Assembly: GCF_900019265.1 (NCBI RefSeq)
Contig: NZ_CYGX02000025.1
Span: 132,796-196,795 of the forward strand
Direction: 5' to 3'
Source: Paraburkholderia ribeironis
GTDB lineage: Bacteria; Pseudomonadota; Gammaproteobacteria; Burkholderiales; Burkholderiaceae
Length of the DNA: 64,000 nucleotides
Shown piece after piece: positions 9,269 to 16,316 of the stretch (the stretch's first letter is position 1; the number at the start of each line of letters is the position of its first letter). Under the pieces are notes generated by a model. It searched no databases. It saw nothing but the letters and a program-made list of their open reading frames with translations, and was not told where the DNA came from. The position numbers were made by a program, and so were the translations under genes.

Positions 9269-9418
9269 ATGGATTCCAAACCACCGAAGATTCCGACCCC
9301 GGACAAAGTCTTTTACCCGGATCCGGAACCCGTTGGCGTAGAGTTTCTGGGGGCTGAATTACCTGAGCACGTTCGTGCTTTTTTCGACGAGCAACGCAAG
9401 TCGTGCGATTCGAAGTAA
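9269..9418 (+). CDS. small acidic hypothetical protein, 49 residues
   Basis: An AAAGGAG Shine-Dalgarno lies at ideal spacing before ATG 9269. The product starts MDSKPPKIPTPDKVFYPDPE, is Pro- and Asp-rich in its first half and ends in a short charged helix (LPEHVRAFFDEQRK). It has no signal or membrane segment, so it should be cytosolic. It was too short for routine gene calling. No family is recognised. The inverted repeat at 9150-9168 could control it. Confidence 0.65.
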   Translation: MDSKPPKIPTPDKVFYPDPEPVGVEFLGAELPEHVRAFFDEQRKSCDSK

Positions 9419-9716
9419 GCGCGCAGGGGCGCGACGCAGCATCGATGCGCGCATGTCAGACGCGCGGTATGCGCTCGCGCCTTGTCACCCGTTTCGCACC
9501 CGGGTTATGCCACTGAATCGGGTCGCCTGATTCTGAGTGACGCTGGGCCACACGGCCGGCGTCTGTTCGTGCGCGTCGGTTAAATGCATGTCGCGAAAGC
9601 GCGCTGCTGAGATCTCGCGGACGATGATTTTCGCTCGGAAAAGGCATCGTCCGGACGGGCATCATTTATTCTTCTGGTTTTTCCCTCAGCGGGCCCATCG
9701 GCCACGCCCACTTTCC

Positions 9717-10313
9717 ATGAATCGTCCGTATCGCTTTGGTGCGTCATGCGCGCTCGCGCTAGCCGCTTGTTTCGCATTCACGCCCGCTCCCGCCGTCGCC
9801 GATAGCGACGACACAGCGCTCACCAATCTGATTGCGCTGGTTTCGCAGCGCCTCGCCCTTGCGGAACCGGTCGCGCGCTGGAAGTGGGCCAACCACCAGG
9901 CGATTACCGATACGCCGCGCGAAAATGCGCTGCTGGCCGATGTCGAAAAGCGCGCCGTGGCAGCGAACGTCGACCCCTCGTTCGCCCGCGCCTTCTTTCA
10001 GGATCAGATCGACGCCAGCAAGGACGTGCAAAACGCGTTGTTTGCCAGCTGGCGCAGCACCCAGCCGCCGCAAGAGCCCGCGCCCGATCTCGCGACCAGC
10101 ACGCGGCCGCAGCTTGACCGGCTGACGCAATCGCTAGTGGCCGGCCTTGCACGTGTGCAGCCGCTTCGTACGGCCGACGATTGCCCGTCGCGCGTCGCGC
10201 AATCGCTTGCCAACTGGAAATCGCTGACGCGCTACGACTCGGCTCGCGCGAACGCATTGACTCGCGCGCTGGGTCACGTGTGCGAAACGGGGGGTGTGGG
10301 CGCGACCGGCTGA
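9717..10313 (+). CDS. secreted (periplasmic) chorismate mutase, AroQ gamma type
   Basis: A 198-residue protein with a clear Sec signal (residues 1-28, cut after AVA). The mature part starts DSDDTALTNLIALVSQRLAL and has the AroQ-gamma pattern: a long first helix with the conserved Arg (SQRLALAEPVARWKW), NHQAITDTPRE, and FFQDQIDASKDVQ, then a C-terminal helical half with a Cys pair. It converts chorismate to prephenate outside the cytoplasm. The frame begins upstream at GTG 9537, but ATG 9717 is the start that gives the signal peptide. Confidence 0.85.
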   Translation: MNRPYRFGASCALALAACFAFTPAPAVADSDDTALTNLIALVSQRLALAEPVARWKWANHQAITDTPRENALLADVEKRAVAANVDPSFARAFFQDQIDASKDVQNALFASWRSTQPPQEPAPDLATSTRPQLDRLTQSLVAGLARVQPLRTADDCPSRVAQSLANWKSLTRYDSARANALTRALGHVCETGGVGATG

Positions 10314-10452
10314 TTCGGTCACCGCGCGGAAAGCGGCTCGATTCGTGACGTCTGCCACGCTCCGGTACTAGCCGCGATCAGCAGTCGCTGCGGGCAGAGC
10401 CACCTCCGGCGACGTTCGCGAATCAGCAAAAGACCCGCGAATGCAAACTTCG

Positions 10453-11604
10453 TCAGGCAAGACTGGAGACCGGTGAGTCGCTCGATACGCCCAGCGGAAT
10501 CACGCGCAGACCGCGCGCAAGATGACTCTGCAGGATGCGGTACGTCGACAGCTCGAACGGACCCGCGGCGCTCGACGCGTACAACTGCGTCGCCTGCGCG
10601 AGCGACGGCGCGTGCCCGATGTAGCGCCAGCGGTCGACCACATGGAAAGCGCACGCCTGTGCCGCTTCTTCACGCTCCTCGAACACGATCGGCCCCTGGA
10701 ATGGCCAGGGCGCGTCGGCCGGATCGCTTTTCGTGACGCGCGGCAGCCGATTGTGGCCAGGTCGCAGCGTCGCGATCCACTGCGCCTCGGCGAGCATCGC
10801 GCCGAGCTCGCCGCCGGTTGCCCGCCATTCGACGCGCCGCACCTGCTGTGCGAGCCGAATATCCTTCGATGAACGCCGCTCGCCCGTCAGATGCGAACGC
10901 AACCGCTGACGCACGCGCACGCTTCGTCCTACATATAACGGCGCATCTCCATCGCCATAGAATGCATAGACGCCACAACCGGCGGGCGCGGTATCGAGCA
11001 GATCCTCAGTGATGTCGCCAGCGAGCCGATAGCGCCGCGTGGTCCGCTCGATCTGCGCGCGCAGTACGTCCAGCGGCACGACACCATGCAGACGCTGCCA
11101 GAACTGCCAGATCAGGTCGGCGTCGGCGAGCGCGCGGTGACGATCCGACGGCACGAGCGCGTGACGTTCGACCAGCGCGTCGAGCCCGTGGCGTTTCTCG
11201 GCCGGAAACAACGCGCGCGACAGTCGCACGGTGCACAGCACGTCCGGGTCGAACGCGAACCCGAGCCGGCGAAACTCGCCGCGCAGGAAGCCGCGATCGA
11301 AACTTGCGTTATGCGCGACGAACAGTTTGCCGTTCAGGCGCTCGAACAGGGCCGGCGCGATGGCGTCGAAGGTCGGCGCACCGCGCACCATTGCATTCGT
11401 GATGCCGGTGAGCTGCTGAATGAACGGCGGAATCGGCTGCTGCGGGTCGACCAGACTGCTCCAGCGCGATACGCCGGCCGGCCCCACTTCGACGACGCCA
11501 ACCTCGGTGATACGGTGCTCGCTAGTGGAACCGCCGGTAGTTTCGAGATCGACGAAGACAATCGGCACATCCAGGGCCGGTTCGGGCAAAAACTGTTCAG
11601 ACAT
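10453..11604 (-). CDS. DnaQ-type 3'-5' exonuclease fused to GIY-YIG nuclease domain
   Basis: A 383-residue two-domain protein. Residues 14-170 are a DEDDh exonuclease: VFVDLETTG (Asp, Glu), VAHNASFDRGFL, and a final HRALADADL (His, Asp). Residues ~200-280 are a GIY-YIG (UvrC N-terminal/Cho) domain: GCGVYAFYGDGDAPLYVGRS ... VRQRLRSHL, and the later AEAQWIATLRPGHN with the catalytic Glu. The remaining C-terminal ~100 residues have no known domain. Such fusions occur in Burkholderiales and are thought to act in DNA repair. It is monocistronic and convergent with the chorismate mutase. Confidence 0.88.
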   Translation of the reverse strand: MSEQFLPEPALDVPIVFVDLETTGGSTSEHRITEVGVVEVGPAGVSRWSSLVDPQQPIPPFIQQLTGITNAMVRGAPTFDAIAPALFERLNGKLFVAHNASFDRGFLRGEFRRLGFAFDPDVLCTVRLSRALFPAEKRHGLDALVERHALVPSDRHRALADADLIWQFWQRLHGVVPLDVLRAQIERTTRRYRLAGDITEDLLDTAPAGCGVYAFYGDGDAPLYVGRSVRVRQRLRSHLTGERRSSKDIRLAQQVRRVEWRATGGELGAMLAEAQWIATLRPGHNRLPRVTKSDPADAPWPFQGPIVFEEREEAAQACAFHVVDRWRYIGHAPSLAQATQLYASSAAGPFELSTYRILQSHLARGLRVIPLGVSSDSPVSSLA

Positions 11605-11898
11605 GGAAAGGGAGAGTTAGACGCGTGGCTTTGCGGCAAGTATGCACCAGTTGGTCGCGGCGTATCTGTATTGCATCGGTCCGGGTCGGCTTGAGTGACG
11701 CACGAAACCCGTATTTCCAGTGAGTCGCCGGCGGTCGCCGGCTGTCGAGGAACCGCGGAATGATTGTATTTTTAAGCGGTAGATATACAGACCACGGTGG
11801 CGCGATTCCGGTATTGCGCCACTTCAGGTGAATCGGTTTGCAACGCACGTGAAACGAATGCGGCGAATAGAAGTCACCCGGAAGTCATGCGCGAGCAT
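11605..11898. other. intergenic region between exonuclease and cold-shock genes
   Basis: The exonuclease's minus-strand promoter must lie here; bases 11755-11780 are AT-rich (TGTATTTTTAAGC). I see no gene in this stretch. Confidence 0.4.
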
Positions 11899-11929
11899 GA
11901 AAAAGCCCTCGCATTTGCGCGAGGGCCTT
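11899..11929 (-). terminator. terminator of cold-shock gene
   Basis: On the minus strand a GGCCCTCGC/GCGAGGGCT stem with a short loop is followed by TTTTTC. It lies 43 bases after the cold-shock gene stop. Confidence 0.9.
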
Positions 11930-11971
11930 CTGGCGCCCGACGCCCCGACAGCGCATCAGGCGCGGCGCAGC

Positions 11972-12175
11972 TTACAGCGGCTGGATGTTCGCCGCCTGCT
12001 TGCCCTTCGGGCCAGTCTTGATGTCGAAAGAGACGCGCTGGTTTTCCTTCAGCGACTTGAAACCTTCGACTCGAATCTCCGAAAAGTGCGCAAACAGATC
12101 GTCACCACCCGAGTCCGAAGTGATGAAGCCAAAGCCCTTAGCATCGTTGAACCATTTGACGACACCAGTTTCCAT
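11972..12175 (-). CDS. cold-shock protein, CspA family
   Basis: A 67-residue single cold-shock domain. RNP1 is KGFGFI (residues 13-18) and RNP2 is DLFAHF (26-31); the N-terminus [11 protein letters not shown] is typical. It binds single-stranded RNA/DNA and melts mRNA secondary structure. The upstream gap of about 420 bases leaves room for the long regulatory 5' leader usual in this family. Which of the several Csp paralogues this is cannot be told from the sequence. Confidence 0.95.
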   Translation of the reverse strand: METGVVKWFNDAKGFGFITSDSGGDDLFAHFSEIRVEGFKSLKENQRVSFDIKTGPKGKQAANIQPL

Positions 12176-12598
12176 TTTTCAATTTCCTCGATGATTAATA
12201 AAAATCGGGCATTGCCCTCACGCCGGATAGCGCTGTCATTTAGCCACAAAAACTCCTGCGGCTCACCATGACCACAACTGGCACATGGAATTCAGCTTTG
12301 CCGTTATAGGGGAGCAAAGAATCGTCGTCAAGCCTATTTTTCGTATGTGTTTAGCGAGCCAGCATATAAATCAATGTGGGAGGCCAATAAATGCACGCGG
12401 CATATTCACGTGCCACTTACTAAACTGTTGCGCCGCCATTATTTAAACAACTCCGGAAACCCAAATCGAGAAAATTTTCAGCTCGCGTAAAATAAATGTA
12501 ACAAAATCTGTTTTTAGTAAGTGTTTGTCCGACTTGTTGCGTGGCATCCGCGACTGCATGATGGCATGAGTTGTGGTAGTGGGTATCAGGAGATTGCC
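12176..12598. other. divergent promoter/leader region between cold-shock gene and 12599 gene
   Basis: AT-richer than its surroundings. The left part should be the cold-shock mRNA leader (minus strand). On the right, TAAAAT at 12488-12493 could be a -10 box for the small gene at 12599. No gene is seen. Confidence 0.45.
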
Positions 12599-12847
12599 AT
12601 GCTGTTCAATCCAATCCGCCATCTCATCGCCTGGCTTACTGGCTCGCACGCAAAAACTGCTTCGGACCAACCCCCACCAGTAGCAGAGATATTTTCAGCG
12701 CTGGAATTCGACCCTATGTGGCATGGGGACCACTGGCAGAACCTGCTGTCGTCTCCAATGGATGCACGCCGTTACGTCATCGAAGACTGGAGCGTAGCAA
12801 CGGCGGCGGACTGGACTGAAGTTGACGGCGCGGCACCCGCGCATTGA
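12599..12847 (+). CDS. hypothetical protein, 82 residues
   Basis: An AGGAG Shine-Dalgarno lies 7 bases before ATG 12599. The product has an amphipathic start (MLFNPIRHLIAWLTGSHA), then an acidic/aromatic part with LEFDPMWHGDHWQNLLSSPM and ends ADWTEVDGAAPAH. Trp content is high. No family is recognised. The frame continues upstream to 12521, but the Shine-Dalgarno fixes the start. It is followed by the terminator of the minus-strand small RNA. Confidence 0.65.
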   Translation: MLFNPIRHLIAWLTGSHAKTASDQPPPVAEIFSALEFDPMWHGDHWQNLLSSPMDARRYVIEDWSVATAADWTEVDGAAPAH

Positions 12848-12880
12848 TCGAGATCCGGCGAATCTGCCAATCCCGTGGGC

Positions 12881-12966
12881 AAAAAAAAAGCGCGACTGGA
12901 AAGAGTCGCGCCGACAAAGGTTGGAGATCTTTTTCGTCAACGAAAAAGTCTGCTTCGAAAAGCAGA
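12881..12966 (-). ncRNA. candidate small regulatory RNA (about 86 nt)
   Basis: On the minus strand three hairpins follow each other: TCTGCTT-TTCG-AAGCAGA (12966-12949, a UUCG tetraloop), CTTTTTCGT/ACGAAAAAG (12948-12929), then GCGCGACT-N6-AGTCGCGC (12911-12890) followed by nine U's (12889-12881), a textbook Rho-independent terminator. A TATAAT box at 12978-12973 would start transcription at or near the first hairpin. Between hairpins 2 and 3 is a short unpaired stretch with TCTCCAACC, complementary to Shine-Dalgarno sequences. No minus-strand gene lies between here and 14700 that could own this terminator. It does not contain a plausible ORF. Confidence 0.65.
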
Positions 12967-12972
12967 AATTAA

Positions 12973-12978
12973 ATTATA
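12973..12978 (-). promoter_or_regulatory. -10 box of candidate small RNA
   Basis: A consensus TATAAT reads on the minus strand, 6 bases ahead of the first small-RNA hairpin. No consensus -35 is seen at 16-18 bases, which leaves room for an activator. Confidence 0.5.
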
Positions 12979-13148
12979 GCGGTTCAGTTCGTTTCTACTA
13001 TTCACACAATTAACAATCATCTATTGCGGCAATAACAACAATCGTCATTGCACAGTTATTTCGTTGTTTTTTTACATCGCCTTCTGTCGTAATTCAGCAA
13101 CGCAATTGTCTCGGTACTGCTCGTCCAATCTCGTCAATAGCGCCGAAC

Positions 13149-13248
13149 GCCTTTATCTATAAGGCTCGAACAGCATCCCAACATCGTTTCCAATTGCGTA
13201 ATACTTTATTGCGCAAATCGGAACGCCCACTTCAGGGAGTGTCTCCCT
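13149..13248. promoter_or_regulatory. palindromes in porin upstream region
   Basis: Three dyads lie ahead of the porin gene: GCCTT-TATCTAT-AAGGC (13149-13165), TTGCGTAATA-CTT-TATTGCGCAA (13194-13216, one mismatch in ten pairs) and AGGGAG-TGT-CTCCCT (13234-13248). The second looks like a regulator-binding site; the third may be an mRNA leader hairpin. The rest of the 533-base gap holds the small RNA and AT-rich DNA, with no gene. Confidence 0.5.
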
Positions 13249-13380
13249 ACACTTTGCCTAACCGGAAACCGGCGCGGTTTGATCATGCGCTTTTTGCACG
13301 GACCCGTTTCTCGCAACGCCCGTGCGAAGGTCTCCTTAAGCTGAGGTTCAAAATATCTCTCTCGCTCTCGGAGTTACAAA

Positions 13381-14544
13381 ATGAAGAAGACACTCATGGT
13401 CGCAGCCCTCACGGGCGTTTTTGCAACGGCGGCGCATGCGCAAAGCAGTGTGACGTTGTATGGCTTGATCGACGCGGGCATCACCTATACGAATAACCAG
13501 CACGTGAGTAATACCCAGCACGGTGCCAATGTGGCGATGACGAGCGGCTCGGTGAACGGCAGCCGTTTCGGCCTGCGTGGCGCTGAAGATCTGGGCGGCG
13601 GTCTGAAGGCCATCTTCACGTTGGAGAACGGCTTCGGCATCAATGATGGCACGCTCAAGCAGAACAGCCGCCTGTTCGGCCGTCAGGCGTTCGTCGGTCT
13701 GTCGAGCGACCAGTTCGGTGCCGTGACGCTCGGCCGTCAATACGACAGCATGGTTGACTACGTCGGCCCGCTGGCACTGACCGGCACGCAGTACGGCGGC
13801 ACGCAGTTCGCGCACCCGTTCGACAACGACAACCTGAACAACTCGTTCCGTATCAACAACTCGATCAAATACCAGAGCGCTAACTACGGCGGCTTCAAAC
13901 TCGGCGCGTTGTACGGCTTCTCGAACCAGGCTGCCGGCTTCGCCAACAACCGCGCCTACAGCGCGGGCGCGTCGTATAACTGGGGCGGCCTGAACGTTGC
14001 CGCTGCTTACATGCAACTGAACAGCAACGGCGCGAACAGCGCAGCCGCTGCGTTCAACTCGGGTGGCGCGGTGACGGGCGACAACACGTTCTTCGCCCAG
14101 CGTCAGCAAACGTGGGGCGCAGGCGCCAACTATGCGTTCGGCCCGGCAACGGTCGGCCTCGTGTACTCGCAAACGAACCTGCATGGCCTGGCCGGCATCA
14201 GCCAGGGCGCATCGGGCCAAACCGGCGGCATCGGCTTCCCGACCAACAGCGCTCAGTTCCAGAACTTTGAAGCCAACGCCCGTTACGCGCTGACGCCGGC
14301 AATCAGCATCGCCGGCGCGTACACGTACACCCGCGCTAACCTGTCCAGCACGCACATTCACTGGAACCAGGTCAACCTGCAAACCGCCTATGCGCTTTCC
14401 AAGCGTACCGACGTCTACCTGCAGGGCGTATATCAAGCGGCTAACGAAGACTCGATCGTCCCCGCCTACATCAATGGCGTGGGCACAGCTTCGGGCAACA
14501 ACAAGCAAGTCGCCGTGACCGCAGGTCTGCGTCACCGCTTCTAA
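13381..14544 (+). CDS. Gram-negative porin, OmpC/Burkholderia type
   Basis: A 387-residue outer-membrane trimeric beta-barrel porin. Residues 1-20 are a Sec signal cut after AHA; the mature protein opens QSSVTLYGLIDAGI, has NGSRFGLRGAEDLGGGLKAI, GRQAFVGLS and LGRQYDS strands of the family, Asn/Gly-rich loops, and ends in GLRHRF with the C-terminal Phe needed for barrel assembly. CGGAG lies ahead of the ATG. It is monocistronic with a strong terminator. Its expected high expression and structured upstream region make it a plausible target of post-transcriptional control. Confidence 0.95.
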   Translation: MKKTLMVAALTGVFATAAHAQSSVTLYGLIDAGITYTNNQHVSNTQHGANVAMTSGSVNGSRFGLRGAEDLGGGLKAIFTLENGFGINDGTLKQNSRLFGRQAFVGLSSDQFGAVTLGRQYDSMVDYVGPLALTGTQYGGTQFAHPFDNDNLNNSFRINNSIKYQSANYGGFKLGALYGFSNQAAGFANNRAYSAGASYNWGGLNVAAAYMQLNSNGANSAAAAFNSGGAVTGDNTFFAQRQQTWGAGANYAFGPATVGLVYSQTNLHGLAGISQGASGQTGGIGFPTNSAQFQNFEANARYALTPAISIAGAYTYTRANLSSTHIHWNQVNLQTAYALSKRTDVYLQGVYQAANEDSIVPAYINGVGTASGNNKQVAVTAGLRHRF

Positions 14545-14576
14545 GCTCCCAGCACTGCGGAGTACTCGCAGTCACG

Positions 14577-14603
14577 AAGGCGCCGTTCGCGGCGCCTTTT
14601 TTT
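14577..14603 (+). terminator. terminator of porin gene
   Basis: AAGGCGCC (14577-14584) pairs with GGCGCCTT (14591-14598) around GTTCGC, with T's to 14603. Confidence 0.92.
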
Positions 14604-14699
14604 ATGCCGCGTCGCCGCGCAGAGCAAGGTCGACGTCGCCGAAACAGTCTGCCGCACCCTCGCCTATTCCATCCGGAGGGCTTGCGATCCGCCGTAAAT

Positions 14700-15269
14700 C
14701 TAGCCGCCGGTATCAGGCGGCGGATACTTGACGTCGACGACATCGATCGGCTGGGGGCCGGCTGGCGTGTACAACGTGACCGTATCACCGATTCGGGCCT
14801 TGAGCAGTGCGCGCGCCACCGGCGAAATCCAGCTCACGTGGCCGACATCCAGATCGACCTCGTCGATGCCGACGATCGTCACGGTTTGCACCTCGCCAGC
14901 TTCCGTCGCATAGTCGACTGTCGCGCCGAAGAACACCTGATCGACGTTCTCCTGCTTGCTGCTGTCGACGACTTCGGCAAGGTCAAGACGTTTGGTCAGA
15001 AAGCGGATGCGCCGATCGATTTCGCGCAAGCGGCGCTTGCCGTAAATGTAATCGCCGTTTTCCGACCGATCGCCATTCGAGGCCGCCCACGACACGAGCT
15101 TCACCACCTCTGGCCGTTCGACATCGATCAGATGCAGCAACTCGTCACGCATGCGACGGTAACCGGCGGGCGTGATGTAGTTCTTGGTACCGGCGGGGAT
15201 CTCCGGGTGGGCGACGTCGAGGTCGTCGTCATTCTCTTCACTCGACTCTTTGACAAAGGCCTTGTTCAT
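14700..15269 (-). CDS. greB: transcription elongation factor GreB
   Basis: A 189-residue factor that rescues backtracked RNA polymerase by stimulating transcript cleavage. After an acidic ~25-residue extension comes the coiled-coil domain with the acidic tip SNGDRSENGDYIYGKRRLRE, then the FKBP-like domain with FGATVDY and the terminal GDTVTLYTPAGPQPIDVVDV. The extended basic patch KRRLREIDRRIRFLTKRL supports GreB rather than GreA. The N-terminal acidic segment makes it longer than E. coli GreB (158 residues). Confidence 0.92.
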   Translation of the reverse strand: MNKAFVKESSEENDDDLDVAHPEIPAGTKNYITPAGYRRMRDELLHLIDVERPEVVKLVSWAASNGDRSENGDYIYGKRRLREIDRRIRFLTKRLDLAEVVDSSKQENVDQVFFGATVDYATEAGEVQTVTIVGIDEVDLDVGHVSWISPVARALLKARIGDTVTLYTPAGPQPIDVVDVKYPPPDTGG

Positions 15270-15367
15270 AATGGTCCATTAACTGCAGCAACCGACTGCC
15301 TATCAAGGTTACACGATCAGGCCCACGAGACAAATCGCCGTCGTATGCTTCCATTTTCCAAAAGCTT

Positions 15368-15376
15368 TGCTATAAT
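15368..15376 (+). promoter_or_regulatory. extended -10 promoter of tRNA-Arg pair
   Basis: TGC-TATAAT (15368-15376) lies 13 bases before the first tRNA-Arg. A weak TTCCAT at 15349 may be the -35. Confidence 0.7.
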
Positions 15377-15389
15377 CTCGTTTCTGCGT

Positions 15390-15466
15390 GCGGCTGTAGC
15401 TCAGTTGGATAGAGTACTTGGCTACGAACCAAGGGGTCGTGGGTTCGAATCCTGCCAGCCGCACCA
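15390..15466 (+). tRNA. tRNA-Arg (anticodon ACG), copy 1
   Basis: A 77-base cloverleaf with encoded CCA: acceptor GCGGCTG/CAGCCGC, anticodon stem CTTGG/CCAAG around CTACGAA, T-loop TTCGAAT. The discriminator base is A. A hairpin AGGGCTTCC/GGAAGCCCT with little T-run follows at about 15476-15499 and may be a processing or partial termination signal. Confidence 0.96.
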
Positions 15467-15544
15467 CCTTTTTCGAGGGCTTCCTCCGGGGAAGCCCTTA
15501 TGTTTCACCCGGTTTCATTGCAGCAAGCAATATCCGTTTAGCGT

Positions 15545-15621
15545 GCGGCTGTAGCTCAGTTGGATAGAGTACTTGGCTACGAACCAAGGGGTCGTGGGTT
15601 CGAATCCTGCCAGCCGCGCCA
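15545..15621 (+). tRNA. tRNA-Arg (anticodon ACG), copy 2
   Basis: It is identical to the copy 78 bases upstream through the tRNA body, but the discriminator base is G instead of A, before the encoded CCA. It shares the promoter of the first copy or uses read-through. Confidence 0.96.
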
Positions 15622-15627
15622 CCTTTG

Positions 15628-15660
15628 AAGGGCCTTCCAATCGGAAGGCCCTTTGTTTTT
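15628..15660 (+). terminator. terminator of tRNA-Arg pair
   Basis: AAGGGCCTTCC (15628-15638) and GGAAGGCCCTT (15643-15653) form an 11-pair stem with an AATC loop, followed by TGTTTTT. Confidence 0.9.
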
Positions 15661-15721
15661 GTCTGAAGCTTGCGCACAGCGCGCGTCGCGCCACACAGTC
15701 CAGACAGGACCGCGCCCATGG

Positions 15722-16210
15722 TTATCGCGGCGGCGACTGTATATCCCCGATCCGCCCATCCGGGCTCGGCACATCCTCGACAAAACCGCCTACCGTTTGC
15801 TCACCAATTGATTGAGCCCGCCCGGCGGCCAGCGCTTGCGACTCGTGCAACACTTCGTCCACGCTGTCGCCGAAGCAGCTTGCGACGAACGCCCGCAGCA
15901 ATGCCACCCGCAGCGAGTCGCCACGCCCTTCGACAGTGCGGTGCCCGCCCTTGAATTGCGCGGTGCAGCGTGCCGCATCGCCATCAGCCCGCTCACTCAC
16001 TTCGAGCCGCTGCACGCGCTCCAACACCGTTGCAGCCGCCTCCCATGAGGTGGACGGCGTGAAACGGCCATCCCACGGACGACCGCGGTCATTGCCGCGA
16101 ATCGAAACGATTTCGCCGCTGTCGGTGAAGTAGATTTCGCGCACGAAGTCGTGCAGGCTGCGTGCGACCCAATAATCGAGCGCCACGCCGTTGAGGTCGG
16201 CCACGTTCAT
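15722..16210 (-). CDS. DUF2591 family protein
   Basis: A 162-residue soluble protein beginning MNVADLNGVALDYWVARSL, the typical opening of DUF2591 proteins, which occur in phages and in bacterial chromosomes. FTPSTSWEAAATVLER and LRVALLRAFVASCFGD are also family-like. A GGGAG Shine-Dalgarno precedes the ATG. Function is unknown. Its place beside tRNA-Arg, a common integration target, hints at a phage origin, but no other phage gene is nearby. The last 30 residues are not family-like. Confidence 0.72.
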   Translation of the reverse strand: MNVADLNGVALDYWVARSLHDFVREIYFTDSGEIVSIRGNDRGRPWDGRFTPSTSWEAAATVLERVQRLEVSERADGDAARCTAQFKGGHRTVEGRGDSLRVALLRAFVASCFGDSVDEVLHESQALAAGRAQSIGEQTVGGFVEDVPSPDGRIGDIQSPPR

Positions 16211-16316
16211 AAACGTTCTCCCTGAAGTTCAGGTGAGACTCGCCGATTGCCGGTGCGTCAGAGTCGAACGAAGGCTGCCAACGCGCTCAGGCACACCGAA
16301 GCGAGCCCGGAGACGA

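Noticed and set aside
15390..16210. Prophage at the tRNA-Arg pair because of the DUF2591 gene
   Set aside because: There is no integrase, phage structural gene or direct repeat of the tRNA 3' end; the duplication of the tRNA is a whole-gene copy.
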